A stretch of 64,000 nt of DNA, from contig JAFREQ010000042.1 of NCBI GenBank assembly GCA_025331565.1, positions 3,262,001 to 3,326,000 on the forward strand, given 5' to 3'. The DNA comes from Holacanthus passer. Taxonomy: Eukaryota; Chordata; Actinopteri; Pomacanthidae. The notes under the pieces are model-generated. The model ran no database searches. It was not told the origin of the DNA and saw only the letters and a program-made list of their open reading frames with translations. How positions within the stretch are numbered: position 1 is the first letter of the stretch; every line of letters starts with the position of its first letter. This document shows, one piece after another, positions 1 to 11,700 of the stretch. The translations under genes were made by a program, and so were the position numbers.

Positions 1-596
1 CCTGATTCAAAACTGTAAAGTTAATACGTTTATTTTTTTTATTTGATAGTTTAACTGGAAGAATGCAGGTCCTGAAATTGATGTGACGCTATCAGCTAGA
101 GAGAAGAGAGTACAGATACCGGCTGCAGAGGGCAACAACAGCCAAGGGGTATTTTGGTCTGCCATCAAGTTACAAAAGGAACTAATATTAATTAGTGACA
201 GCTGAGGTGACCAGCCACCTGCTGTTTGACCATGTCATTTCAAAATAAACGTTATAGGCTTTCTGCATTTCGGGTGAGACAGTTTGTGCTGCTCAACCCA
301 GTTGATGACTGAAGACGCACTGTATCAGGACAGGTGCTGAGACAAAAGTGTTTTGTAGATATCCACATCTGCATCATGCATAGCAGTATACCAGATACAT
401 TTCAAAGCAGAAAATACATTTTCCTAATATCAGTATTGATGCAATGCTCAGATATTGGCAAGATTTCCACAGTATGTACTCCTAGTTTCTGCCAGTCCTA
501 AATTGTTCAGTCCACAAAAGAAAGAAAGTATCAAAAGCAAGAAGGGGAAAATACACCGGCAGCAAAAGAAACCAAAAAGTGCCAGGGCAACTATAC

Positions 597-2274
597 CTGG
601 GAGTGATGGAGGAAAGGGGGAGGAGAGGTGGTGGAGGTTCACTGTGGGGAGGTGCACTACAGAAATGATTTGGGGGAATAGCATCTTCATCCATTGGACA
701 AACTATCTGAGGGGGTGGGTCAGAGGGATAAGTCAACATCCCTTGCTCTCTCTTTCTCTCCTCGTCTGTCCTCCTCTGTAAATAACAACAACGGGAAAAA
801 ACCAAACATGCAGGGTAACATATCAGTATGAAAATACTTCAGAATAAGTCTTTAAAAGGAGGCTTCACTTACTTTTTTGATCTCTGAGATGGGGGTTTAT
901 TCTGAAATGAAGAATATTTATTATTTTACAAAATTGAACATTCACATGCCAAACAGCCAGGGCAACAATTAATGATTATATACAACATCTACAAAAAGCT
1001 TGATTATATTATAATTGCTTGGTATATAAAATGTTAGAAAATAGTGAAAAATGGGACATGACAATTTTCTGAGGATGACTTCTTCAAATCTTGTTTTGTC
1101 CCACTAACAGTCCACAATCCAAAGATTTACGATCACATAAAACAAAGAAAAGCATCAAATACTCCCAACTGACAAGCTGTAATTATCATGAAAAACTACT
1201 ATAACGATAACAAAAAATAGTGGCTGATTAATTTTCTGTAGCTCAACTAAGGATTCATGAATTAATTGGTTCCGCTCTAAAAACGACAAGAGAGAAATAC
1301 ATAGTGATGTAAAGTAATGTGGCAAAGGTTGGGGAAAAAAGTAAAAATGAAAATAAAGATTTAGTTGGTGGAAAACAGTTGGGAGGTATTTGAGACCATT
1401 AATGGGGGATTTGACAGTATATTAGATTAGACACTGGTTGAAAGGAAAGACTTTTATAGAGTCAATAAAAGGTTTCCTTATCTTGTAAAAGGTTTTACAC
1501 TCGTTTCTCAACCAATATTTAATTTTCTCTAGTGGTTTGAAACGGAAGCAATAAAATGTAAGCATGGTGGAGGTCGTTGGCTTTCATCCACCAGAGGTTT
1601 ACGGTCAATTTAAACAGAGAGATGCTCTTTACAGCCACAACAATCATAAGTTTGGAGGAAGAATCGAAGCTCAGATGTTTTGAACTTGAGTCTTTGTCGT
1701 TCGTCAACATGAGTTCACTTAAACTACAGTCCGTTAGCAAACCGGTGCTACATCGACAAACAGCGCTGACTGAGCTGACAAAAGACTGAAAAGTGGAAAT
1801 AAACCGGCTTTTATAGCTCATTAAAAATCAAGTGAGTGTTTTTTAATCAAATGGAAGCGGCGGTTAAATCAAAACTGAGACTGTCTACTTGCTGGAACGG
1901 ACGGTCTCATAGTCAAACTTTTACATGTGAGCTCACATTGGCCAACGTTGCGGTGTCTTGAACAATAGTTATCATAAAAACAGTGTGAGTTAAACATATG
2001 AGCCACATCTGAGCTGAGCTTTAATGTAACTCGGTTTGGCTAACGCCGATATTCATACAGTGTGTCACATACAGTGTGTGAACCAGGGATTAGCCGTAGC
2101 CCGGAGCTGTCACATCTCCTCGCGTTCAACTGCTCCCTATGATTTAACTGAGCACATCACTACCTCGTAGGTTAGTTGTAAACGGTTGTTGTAGCTAAAT
2201 CAAACTAAAGAAACTCACCAGAAACGATTATCTGGACCGCAGGTTTGTGTTCCGACCTCACCGTAAACAGACAT
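597..2274 (-). CDS. Unidentified minus-strand gene, 5' exons only
   Basis: I do not recognise this gene. Three pieces look like exons. A CpG-rich first exon has an ATG at 2274 and a good GT donor at 2218-2217, giving 18 codons beginning MSVYGEVGTQ. A short exon lies at 873-901 (29 bases, AG before, GTAAGT after). A third lies at 597-775, open throughout, with a charged start (RRTDEERKREQ) followed by a proline-rich stretch, and ends at a GTATAG donor. Joining the first exon straight to the second gives an immediate TGA. So either an exon is missing from my model, the first exon is untranslated, or translation starts at an ATG inside the third exon. A strong acceptor near 1790 suggests another exon there. 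The gene would continue beyond base 1. Existence of a gene is fairly likely; the protein model is weak. Confidence 0.35.
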
Positions 2275-2335
2275 GCCGGACGGCGCCCTGCACTGACTCG
2301 CTCTTACAAATCCAACAGCCAGACAGACGCATCGT

Positions 2336-2422
2336 CCAATCACAGCCCGGCTTGTTTTTCCGCCCGGAAAGCCTGGTTGAAATCTGACCAATCGGGGAAG
2401 ACTTTGCGGTGTCGTAGCCAAT
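2336..2422 (-). promoter_or_regulatory. Promoter with three CCAAT boxes
   Basis: CCAAT occurs on the plus strand at 2336-2340, 2388-2392 and 2418-2422, inside a CpG-rich stretch of about 1850-2450. Spaced CCAAT boxes of this kind bind NF-Y in housekeeping promoters. They lie just upstream of the candidate first exon of the minus-strand gene that starts near 2274, which is where a promoter is expected. NF-Y works in either orientation, so strand is not decisive. Confidence 0.5.
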
Positions 2423-2429
2423 AGGAGCG

Positions 2430-3540
2430 AGGAAGCAAACGGCTCGTAAAAATTATAGTTTTCTTTAACGTCCTCGAGTGACCTTTTATCAAAAAAGACC
2501 TCAATTCTATTGGAAATTCAACACTAAAATCGATTTGTCGCGTTGATACATTAAATCACACTTGTATTTTAACTAGTTTCGTTTTTTTTACATTAAATTT
2601 TATTGGAACTTCGAATATAAACAAAAATATATTACAGTTACACATTCAACGGTTTTATTATTGCTTAAGTCTAATTTGATACAAATTTTAAAATACTTTT
2701 GAGCAAATTGTCCGAGGGTTGTAATGGGTGATTACTTTCCCAATTTGGTTGTTGCAAAAAAAAAAATCGTAGAGCACAAGCTGATTTTATTAGCAGTCTA
2801 AAACCTTGAAAATATCCTTTTTACTTTGATGTAAGAGCAAGAGAGGAAGCAAGTTCTCACATTTGACAACATGGAACCATCAATGTCAAAGGTCATTTTG
2901 CTTGAAAATGAAAAAGCTGGCAATTAATTTTAGTTTTATCAACTGCTAAAGTCTGAATTGCACTGTCAAAATTCAGCATCTCTGAATCTATAAACATGTC
3001 CAGACTGTTTGACAGACGTTGGTCTCCGTTTACTCTGATTTGAAATAAGATAAATCCTTTGATTTGGCTCAATATTCTATAACATACTTTTTAAAGTCTT
3101 AGGCAGTAACACTGATGTATTAGTGACTTTATGCAAAGTAATTGTAACTGTAACTGTGAATACTTGAAGCACTTAAACTTTATCTAAAATTTCATTCTTC
3201 TCCACTGAAAACATGAATTTCTTCAATGCAAAAGTACAATTTAATATTGAGGTTTGAAAATAAGCTGTCTGTATCAAGCTTGCACAGTGTTATATGTATA
3301 TACCTATTAATAGTATAAGTACAAGTGTAACATACTCCATAGTAACAAGTAACAATACTGTTACTGTGAGAAGTTACAGTAACAACAATTAGAATTATTT
3401 TATTAAATGCTGCTGCGCAAATGAATGTCAACTGGAATGGCCCGATAAACTTCCTTCATGAGCCTTAAAATGAACCCACAGTGTGATTGGGTTGTCAGAA
3501 AAACAAAAAAAAATGGCTGATGTCAACACAACAAACATGA
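2430..3540. other. Intergenic, AT-rich, no gene seen
   Basis: AT-rich sequence between the unidentified gene's promoter and the 3' end of CD2BP2. I see no convincing exon, RNA gene or named repeat. Some tracts around 3100-3390 loosely resemble degraded dispersed repeat. Confidence 0.5.
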
Positions 3541-3544
3541 GTTA

Positions 3545-3550
3545 TTTATT
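3545..3550 (-). terminator. CD2BP2: CD2BP2 polyadenylation signal
   Basis: AATAAA read on the minus strand, about 150 bases downstream of the CD2BP2 stop codon at 3701-3703. This implies a short 3' UTR. Confidence 0.55.
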
Positions 3551-3700
3551 TAAAAACAATGTACAGAAAACAAAGCCCCTGTAAAAATGATAGATTTGAC
3601 ACCGAAGCCCCCAATGAAAAGACTGAAGAAAGATTGAAGGCAAAACATGAATGCTGACAGTGATCATGACAGTTGTGATTAATTTGATGCTGCACATAAA

Positions 3701-6140
3701 TCATGTATAGAGTTCGAAGTCTAGTCTCTTGGAGTTGTAGAACTGAGATCCCTCCTGGTCTTTCCTCCTGCAGTAAACACCACTGCTGAAATAGCCTTCA
3801 TCCACCCAATCCTGGAAAACAGACAATAAGAAGATTAAAACCCACCTGGCCAGATTGAGGTTAAAGGTAGAAGCAGCCTGTAACCCAATAATCTAGTAAA
3901 CATAATGGGATTTACTAGTAAGTTTGAAAGCAAATTAGTTTGCAGGAGAAAAACTATATAAATGGGTAAATAAACGAAGATGCTATTTAATATCTGAGAG
4001 TAGGTGCAAGGTAGAAGGTTTGTGCATGTACTTGATTGTACTTCGTCTCTTATATGACAACAAAAACTTGAACCGTGCTGAATTTGTGCCATATTTCTGT
4101 TGTATATATCCATTATCTCTAAATGAGAAGCATACATTACCAGACAAGATCTGTAACCAATGAGGAGCTTCATGGAGAAACCCACTGGTAAACTGTATCA
4201 CAAACTACATACTTGAAAAGTACTTTTCAATTTAAAATCATTGTAACACAATACCTGCATCTGCTGACTGGTGAAGGGGCCATAAATTTCTGCATTATCC
4301 TCATTGTCCCATTTGTACTCCCACAACACTTCATCACTCACTGAGAAAAAGAGAGAAAACTTCATTAAACAAGACAAGATTCAGTATTTTGTGATGTTAA
4401 AAAGAAACGTATACAAGTAACACAAAGTTACCTCTTTCTCCTTCATCATCTTTATCCTCCGATTTGCCATGCGTGTCGTCAAATGTATCTGCAAACATGT
4501 CAAGTTCATCATCTTCTTCATCATCACCACTGGGTTTGTCTTTCATAGCTGGTCGCTTGCTAGTCATGCTCTTCATCAAATAGGCCAGTTTTTCATATGT
4601 TTGCTGATAGATCTCAAACATCCCAGATCCAACCAATCTGTCAGCTAGTGCTGTGAGCCTGTCGAGTTTTTCTGTATCCCTTTTGGTCTCCTCTGTGGAT
4701 TCACTCTCTTCTCTCAGCTTCCCCTTCTTCCGCCCTCCAAGGCCTCCTAGCCGACGGAGTGCTGCAGCAACTGTCTCTCCAGGTAACAACAGTTCAACCA
4801 CAGCTTCAGTGAGTTGGTGTTGTGTGTAGGATGCCAGTGGGTCCTCTGCAGGCTCTGTCTCCTCCTCTTCCTCCTCTTCTTCATTTTCTCGGTCTGCCTG
4901 CTGCTCTTCTCTTTGTTTCTCTTCCTCGGCCTCATCCTCATCACCAGCTCTGCGTGTCCGTTTGGCTCCGAGACCTTTCTTTTTTTTTTTGAAAGGTTGT
5001 TCTTTAATTCTAACCTGTAAGGCGTAACATATTATTGCACACTGCATGAAAATAGGTCAGCAATTAGGCTGAAGTCTGTAAAATGAAAAAATTACCCAAT
5101 CAATGTTGTCAAGCCAGTTGTCTCTAATCTGTTCTTCCTTTTTGATGAAATAGTTTCCCTCAGAGTCAAAGTGTCCTTCCTGCATCTCCTCTTCTAGGTT
5201 GAAAGGCGTAATCGCAATTCCCTCATCACAGTCGATTGTTGCTCCCTCTTGGCCTGAAAACACAGTGGGCACGGTGTCAGGTGAGATAATTATTAATACT
5301 CTGTATTCAACATGATCAAAATATGACAGCATGTAAATATATACGCAAACTTATATGTGCAAAGTGACAACTTTAATAAACAAGACACACCTTCCACATC
5401 ATCACTGGCCAGAATATCATATTTGCTGCTGTTTGTGTCTTCCCCGTCATCCTCTTCATCACTATCAAGGGAATGCTTGCCCTTAAACCTGGAGCCTGGG
5501 CCACTTAGAGCCTCACAACTCTAGTTCAACAGTAACAGAAAGAAAGGAAAAATATTATCATATAAATATTACATCACCCTTTCTTGTTAGATTTTCTTGT
5601 CCTGACAACAATGTCCTCGATGTAACTCAATGGCTGTCTGTGTGTTCATTTAAAGACTCGCAGTCTGACATGTTAAAAGTGTACTTCTGCACTTTTAAGT
5701 CTTAAAGTCGAAACGCCCCTCTAGAGGACACGAGAGAAAAGATGCTGCATCTGTCAAAAGCATGCAACTAGAACATTTTATTAATAGACTACTACATGAT
5801 GTGTGTGAAGACAAATGATTAACTCTTAGTGATAGATAATTTACTTTTATGGTGAATCTGCAAAGCTTCAGAAGTATAATTGTTAGTGGAATTGGTACAG
5901 TCGTCAGTGGACCAAAGGTAAACCGGTGATGTTTGTTTTTGTCTTATATAAGTTTGCTTTTTTTAAATAATCATGGAATTTGGACGATGCGTACTTTGAG
6001 AATGAAAGCCTGTGGTTGTCTAGTGATACAGTTGTTAAGCAGTGATGAGAACGGGACGGTGCTACCTTTTTGTTGGGGAGGTCGTCATCCAGGTCAAACT
6101 CTCCGTTACCGTCCTCGAATGTGACTTTCCTCTTCGGCAT
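3701..6140 (-). CDS. CD2BP2: CD2 antigen cytoplasmic tail-binding protein 2 (GYF domain)
   Basis: CD2BP2 (U5-52K) is a U5 snRNP-associated nuclear protein whose GYF domain binds proline-rich peptides. Six coding exons join in frame: 6140-6066, 5520-5391, 5253-5096, 5014-4432, 4340-4255 and 3811-3701, giving about 380 residues (human 341). The start MPKRKVTFEDG matches the human start. An acidic segment with KYDILASDDVEG follows, then TPFNLEEEMQEGHFD and the block EEQIRDNWLDNIDWV, both family hallmarks. The middle of exon 4 is a low-complexity Glu/Lys region longer than in human and accounts for the extra length. The last two exons encode the GYF domain, with WEYKW, YGPFTSQQMQ, a GYF core (EGYFSSGVYCR) and the C-terminal YNSKRLDFELYT. 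All introns are GT-AG and phases agree. Identity is firm; exon ends may be off by a base or two. Confidence 0.95.
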
Positions 6141-6560
6141 TATGCTACAAAAGGCAAGACAGTGACTCTTTTAATCTTCAACACAGCTGTGACATCAGTG
6201 AGCTTTAATATTAGTGAATGCTGTTATAAGCTAACGTTGAGAATATGCGCGGTTAACACAGGACTCGTGTTAGCTTTGTTGCTAAAAATGTTAGCAAACA
6301 CGCAGCGCGTTCAAAACGAGTAAAACATTTATCACAGTGCAAACTCTTGCTAGAGACAACATTTAGTTAACAACTACAACATAACCTGCATATTAAGTTG
6401 TTGTGAAAATATACAAACAAGGCTAATAAGCTGAGATTTAGCTGAAAATGTGGCGAAACCTGATAATTCAAACGACGTTCGTTTTCGTTCTTCTTCGCTT
6501 GTTTTTTTCTTCTTCTATGTTGGTTGGTAAATAACAATATGGCGCATTACCGCCACCACC
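6141..6560 (-). promoter_or_regulatory. CD2BP2: CD2BP2 5' UTR and promoter region
   Basis: The sequence upstream of the CD2BP2 start is moderately enriched in CpG compared with its AT-rich flanks. A YY1-like motif (AATATGGCGC, plus strand) lies near 6537-6546. No TATA box is evident. The transcription start cannot be placed from sequence alone. Confidence 0.4.
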
Positions 6561-8010
6561 TGGTGAGCGAGTAGATCGGATTTTATATGTACTGTAACAA
6601 CTTTCTGATATTAAATTATTGCGTTAAAAATGCAATATTTTTTTTAAAAAAAAACTACATAAAATAAAACTTCTGTGCTGAAAGTCCAAACACAAAACAC
6701 AAACCCTGCAACATCTGATTTAATTTGACATTTTAAGCAAAGATTGTACAGGTTATTTTTCATGAATATATAACACACACTTTGTAGGTTTAATTCTCAG
6801 TCTCAGGTATTTCTGAATTTTAGATGGTTATAGTATAAAACTTTGAAAAGGATAAAGGTGTTGTTTCATATCTTGAAATTGACGCCTGCCAGACAACGGG
6901 GAAATAACATAATATGAATAAATAAATAACAGTTTGCAGGAGGTTTGCAGAGGTTTAACCTGTGGCCTTAAGATGATTTTGATCTCTGGATTTAGACTGT
7001 GGAGATGTGTTGTGCAGGAACAGTATAAAAGGCAGTGTAAATCTTTTCAACTAGGACTCTTTTAGATTTGGAATTCCTTGAGGTCCTTAAGGATAAAAAG
7101 GATAAGTGTGTGTCAAAAATAGATGCAAAGAAATTTGGAGGCACATTTTCAAGAGGTTATGTCTGTGTCTGTCTTGCTTTTTATTGATACAAAAAAATAT
7201 TCTTATTTAGAGATTTATAAAGAGATACAAGTTTGGGCATTAAATCGCTTTGAGAACTGGACACACCTGATACTGTCATAAACAAAGAATCTGCATCTCC
7301 CTCAGGAATCGACTATCTGCTCTACACACCATCAGAGATCAAAATAAAACTCATCTGAATTCAAAAGCGGTGACACAAAATGCAGAAGTGAGAGAGCTGA
7401 GGCAAAAATATCAGAGCTCAAACTCCACTTCAACATGTAGCATCTCACTTCCAGGTAGCACTTCTTGTCAGGGAGGATGTTTTCAGCTCCTTGGTTTGGC
7501 CGATCAGGGTCGACAGGGCTCAGGGTGGACTCAAGCGTAGAGGAGAGAGACTATAATGTGTCAGGATTTTGTTACCAGGAAGTGGGTCGAGTTATTTATA
7601 TTTCAACACTCGTCCTTTCGTACCCGAGGGAGAACCAGTGGTAGTAACCCGAAACTATATATTCAAACATTGTGTGGTTCTGGTGGCATCGAGCTGATCG
7701 AGAACAACTGGCTTCATGTTTAGGAACCCTGAGGACCAGGAGCACATATCTGTACATGTAAATAATGTAAAGGCTGTGTGGAAAGGTAAAGTGACCCTGT
7801 GAGAGAGTCAACATTGGCAGAGGTAAGTCTGAGTCACTATTTTCTATTCCGTCACTTTCTATCTATCTATCTATGAAAGCTTATTGTGCATCTAAAATCA
7901 TGTTTTGCAAGACTGAAACTTTTCTGGAATCTATTCTAGGCTGCAGATCTTCATGTCGTTCGCTCAAATAAATTACAAATGCTTTGATGGAAAAGTTCTA
8001 TTACAACAAG
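6560..8010. other. Intergenic; possible 5' UTR exon near 7560-7822
   Basis: AT-rich sequence between divergent CD2BP2 and the PHETA-type gene. A good donor (AG followed by GTAAGT) ends a stretch at 7822, and an acceptor precedes the coding start at 8814. A noncoding first exon of the PHETA-type gene could therefore end at 7822; this is inference. A short TCTA repeat lies at about 7857-7873. Confidence 0.3.
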
Positions 8011-8011
8011 T

Positions 8012-8640
8012 CTAAAAAGTACAGAAGTATCAAAAGCAAAATGTACTTGAAGTACCAAAAGAATTACAAATTAAACTTTCATTAATCAACTGTTAGTATG
8101 TAAGAAGTATTTTTACTGTTCCGGCCAAAAAGGTGGAGCTAGTTTTAACTTCTTTATATACAGTTAGGTAGTTTAATCCAATTCAACACAGGGGTCAGGC
8201 TCCTCCAAAAGGTCGCAAAGATTTTTCTGAATTGGAAAAGCAAAGTTTGTGAAATATTAACGAGTATATATTATAATTATTCAAATATGAGGGGAAGTTT
8301 AGAAGGGAAATGTCTCCAACTCATCCACATCTAAAAAACATGACACGAGGCTCCAAATAGAAACTTTTTTTTTGTAAAGGGTCACAAGCTAAAAAAAGGT
8401 CAAAAACCTCTGGTTTAATATTTAATTATGCCTTTTATTTTATAAGCTTGTCATCTGTTGTTTAAATGTAAGATCTGAAACTGACACCTGTCAGATAAAT
8501 GTAGTGGAGTAAAAAGAACAAGAACACTTCCCTCTGAATTCTAATGACGTAGAAGTATAAAGTAGCATAAAATTAAAATAGTCTTAAGTAATACTCCTAA
8601 TTGAAGTAGAAGTACCTCAATACCCCTGGTATTTAAGAAG
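8012..8640 (-). repeat. Dispersed teleost repeat, copy A, with nested insert
   Basis: Reverse-strand copy of a dispersed element also found at 13690-14262, 17660-18150 and 61945-62302. Shared landmarks are AAGTACATTTTGC with ACTTCTGTAC at one end, AGCTCCACC in the middle, and ATTTATCTGACAG and TTCCATTTTATGCT towards the other. Roughly 8178-8430 interrupts it with unrelated sequence carrying GGGGTCAGGCTCCTCCAAAA, a second repeat type that also interrupts copy B. The element class is not clear to me; I see no coding capacity. Confidence 0.7.
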
Positions 8641-8813
8641 AGTGCAATTATACTGTAGGTATATTACAGTGTATGATTACCTACATGAACTGAGAGCTTC
8701 TTTCAAACTGTCGGTGTGCAGATAATTTAAATTAAAAATAACATTTCTGTCATGCAGTTTTTAGTATTTTGCATTGCAAATGTAAAAACACTTTCTCTTC
8801 TTTAAGTGTTGGG

Positions 8814-10057
8814 ATGAAGCTCCATGAGAAGATCTTGACCCATTACCTCTCATGCACCTCTCCAGTAGATAAAGAGGGATATCTCTACAAAAAGGTTTGG
8901 TAAAACATAAAACACAGACAACATGAAATTACTGAATCTTAAGTGCTGATTGCCATATATAATAATCCTGCTTTGTGTCTTCGTAGAAAGAGCGAAATGC
9001 CACCTATCAGCGGCGGTGGTTTGTCCTGAAGGCAAACCTTCTCTTCTACCAGGAGCGTCCGGCTGACCGACACCTGCTGGGGGTCATCGTGCTGGAGGGG
9101 TGTGCAGTCCGGTACTCGGAGTCCGATGGACAGTTTGCCTTCTCCCTGGTGTTTGAAGGCCCCGGACTCAAAACCTACAGATTTGCAGCAGGAGATCGTC
9201 AGACTCAGGAGAGCTGGGTGAAAGCTTTGCTCTCAGCCAGCCACTGTTACCTCTCCCTGCTGGTGAGAGACCTGGGGAGACAGTATGAAGGTGTGTTATA
9301 TATTATGAGTGTTATTCAGTTTACTTGTACAGACTGAAGTTTATGGGTGTTTTTTTTAAAGAGCTTTTTTCTTTTGTAGGCGTATTGGACTTTTACAAAT
9401 CTGTGTTATTGTTGTACTTCTTTTTTTTTTTATCTCATTGCCTGCATTATAATTTGTTTATTCTATCTTTCATTACTTCATAAATATTGTTCAAAAGAAT
9501 TGTTCAATATTTCGGAAAATAGTCAAAAAATGAATAAGTGTATTTCCCAAAATGTCGAACCATTCCTATGTGTAAGCTGCTATATGAATAATATTTATTA
9601 TTAATTATTGTGTGTAGCTTATGTTTTTTAAAAATGAATTTCCTCTTTTCCATCTGCAGAAGCTAAACAGCAGCAAGGTTCTGGTAAATCCCATCACAGC
9701 TCCTCTGTCAGTGCCCTCAAGTCCACGACCAGCTTCTTCCTGCCTGTCCAGGGGCCAACAGCTGTGGTCAGAGAGGGGAGAAGCTTCAGTGCCAGCACTG
9801 TTTTACAGGCACCAACTAAAGTGGTCGCTAAAAAGTCCCCCAAGGTGTGGCACAGGAGAAATGCTCTCGTCACGCCACTGAATGGACCGGCACCTTTGTA
9901 CGGCGAGTGGCCTCTGGTGGGTTTTGATCCGCTTGAGGAGTTCAGCAAACTTCATGATTATTATGGGCAGGAAGTGAAGAAAGCGAGAGAGGAATGGCTG
10001 AGGAGTCGACAAGCAGAAGAGGAGCGCAGAGATGGAGACCTCATCGACCTGGGGTGA
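8814..10057 (+). CDS. Sesquipedalian-type PH-domain protein (PHETA family)
   Basis: Sesquipedalians are small endosomal adaptors that bind the inositol 5-phosphatases OCRL and INPP5B and act in endosome-to-Golgi and recycling traffic. Three coding exons, 8814-8894, 8987-9290 and 9660-10057, join in frame to 260 residues (human PHETA1 and PHETA2 are of similar length). The start MKLHEKILTHY parallels human PHETA1. A PH domain fills about residues 17-120 (EGYLYKKKERN, YQRRWFVLK, LEGCAVRY, SWVKALLSASH). A variable linker follows. The C-terminal EFSKLHDYYGQEV, Phe and His at about 223 and 227, is the phosphatase-binding F&H motif. The protein ends in DLIDLG, which resembles a clathrin box. The acceptor just before the ATG implies a noncoding first exon. 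The family is firm; whether it is PHETA1, PHETA2 or a third member is open. Confidence 0.92.
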
Positions 10058-10764
10058 AAGAAACTGAGAGTTCAGAGACCATTTAAGAGGAAGTGAGAGG
10101 GAGTGGTTCATGTGTGCTAAAAAGGAACTGAACCTGAAGTGTTGTGAGTGACACTGTATTTAAGAATATCTGGGTCTGAGGCCCAGACACCTGTAAATGT
10201 GCTAAATGATCCTCATATGATAAGAATGTAAGTATATGTAAGATTTGTTTTACAAAAAGTTGGAATGTTCCTAATTTTCCTGAACCAAGGTTGCCTTAAA
10301 ATAGCAAGGGTGACACAAAGGGTCAGAAGTGTAGATACTGCTGGTGCCTGCACATTTGCATGTTTTGCACGTGAAGTAATACAGCGATAGGATTTTTTCT
10401 CAGTATTTTGACAAAACTGACATTTAGCCTATTTAAATGTGAACTGTGACAGTTTAACAGTGAGCCAGCTTGCACAATAACAGGATCCTGAAATCTGAAG
10501 CAGCTAAATGGAATTCAGCCATCATTTATCTTATTATCTACACTTGTGCTTTTCCCAGTGTGACACATCGAAACTCATCTCCAGTGAAAACATATATTCC
10601 TTGCTTGCTCTTGTATACTCCCTTTTAATTGGAACCATGGACCCAGTTCCATGAGCAGTTTAGTATTCACATGTGGTTCAATTAAGAATTTCATCCATGG
10701 CATAAAAATGCTTTATGAAGCAGTATTAAGCAAATAGTATTATATATTTTTCATTGCATGAAAA

Positions 10765-10770
10765 AATAAA
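10765..10770 (+). terminator. PHETA-type gene polyadenylation signal
   Basis: AATAAA about 710 bases beyond the stop codon at 10055-10057. It is the first canonical signal I noticed downstream. Confidence 0.5.
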
Positions 10771-11351
10771 ATTGATTTGTCGACTCCAATGTTCTTTAAT
10801 ACACAGCCCTACTGCAAGTCTTTAAAATACTGATACTCATGATACAAACAAAAACCTGACTTTATATCATGTTCTAGTTCAGATCATAAATTACAAGGAA
10901 ACATATACACATATAACATAACACACACAGACAGCTAGAACTGTCCATTTTATGTACGTGAAGTTTGATGTAGATAAAAATAAGTACAAGGCATAGAGAA
11001 CTGTCCATTTTATGTAGCAGCTATTTTTCACTGCAGACATTTTGACTTGCCAATAAGCCACCGTGTACAAGTATTTAGTTCAGTATTATCCAGTATTTAT
11101 TCATCCACAACTGTGGACTTCAAAATTAGTTAGTTTGCCTATTAATACACAGCCAACATGTGGATACAAAAAATGTAATCACAAGAATTACAAGGAAACA
11201 AATAAGCATGAGACAGAGCAAACTCTGTTTTACAGTCATAAAGAAACGTGATCTTGTGTTTGAATATTCAACTCAGTTAAAGTCATGATTTAGTTCCCTG
11301 CAGCTCAGCATCACAGACGTACAGTGTATGACAGTCAGTGAAGGATGCTGA

Positions 11352-11364
11352 CCAGCAGAGGGCG
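11352..11364 (+). promoter_or_regulatory. Candidate CTCF binding site
   Basis: CCAGCAGAGGGCG matches the CTCF core consensus CCASYAGRKGGCR at every position and is followed by CTGCAGG. It lies between the PHETA-type gene and MYLPF. Function is inferred from the motif only. Confidence 0.55.
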
Positions 11365-11509
11365 CTGCAGGAACAGTGTGCTGACTCTAGACTGCACCAC
11401 CTGATTTATTAAACTTAATCTCAGCATCGTGATTAAGTCAGAAATAGCATGCTGATTTATGAAAGTATGCAAGAGACAAAAAATAACGCAGCTGCTGTTA
11501 AAACTGAGA

Positions 11510-11700
11510 GGTTCAATTTTTGGGGTAATTAAGCGCCTTTAATTGAGTTATCTGCTCATTTACTTGGATCATTACAACACGTCTGAGTGTAATTTCCATT
11601 GAACCCACTGGGTTAATTAGACAAAGCACCTGCTTCAGAGGCAAAAAAGTGGTGGTGTGTAAGTGTAATAAGCTTTATAATTAAAGTGTTCATTCAGCTG
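11510..11700. promoter_or_regulatory. TAATTA-rich block, possible enhancer
   Basis: Four homeodomain-type cores occur close together: TAATTAAG, TTTAATTGAG, GTTAATTAGAC and TATAATTAAAG. The block looks less repetitive than its flanks. This is consistent with a conserved noncoding element, but AT-rich sequence yields such cores by chance, so confidence is low. Confidence 0.25.

Noticed and set aside
1577..1789. Plus-strand 70-codon frame near the left promoter
   Set aside because: No family resemblance and no supporting splice or promoter context on that strand; the minus-strand acceptor at about 1790 is the better signal.
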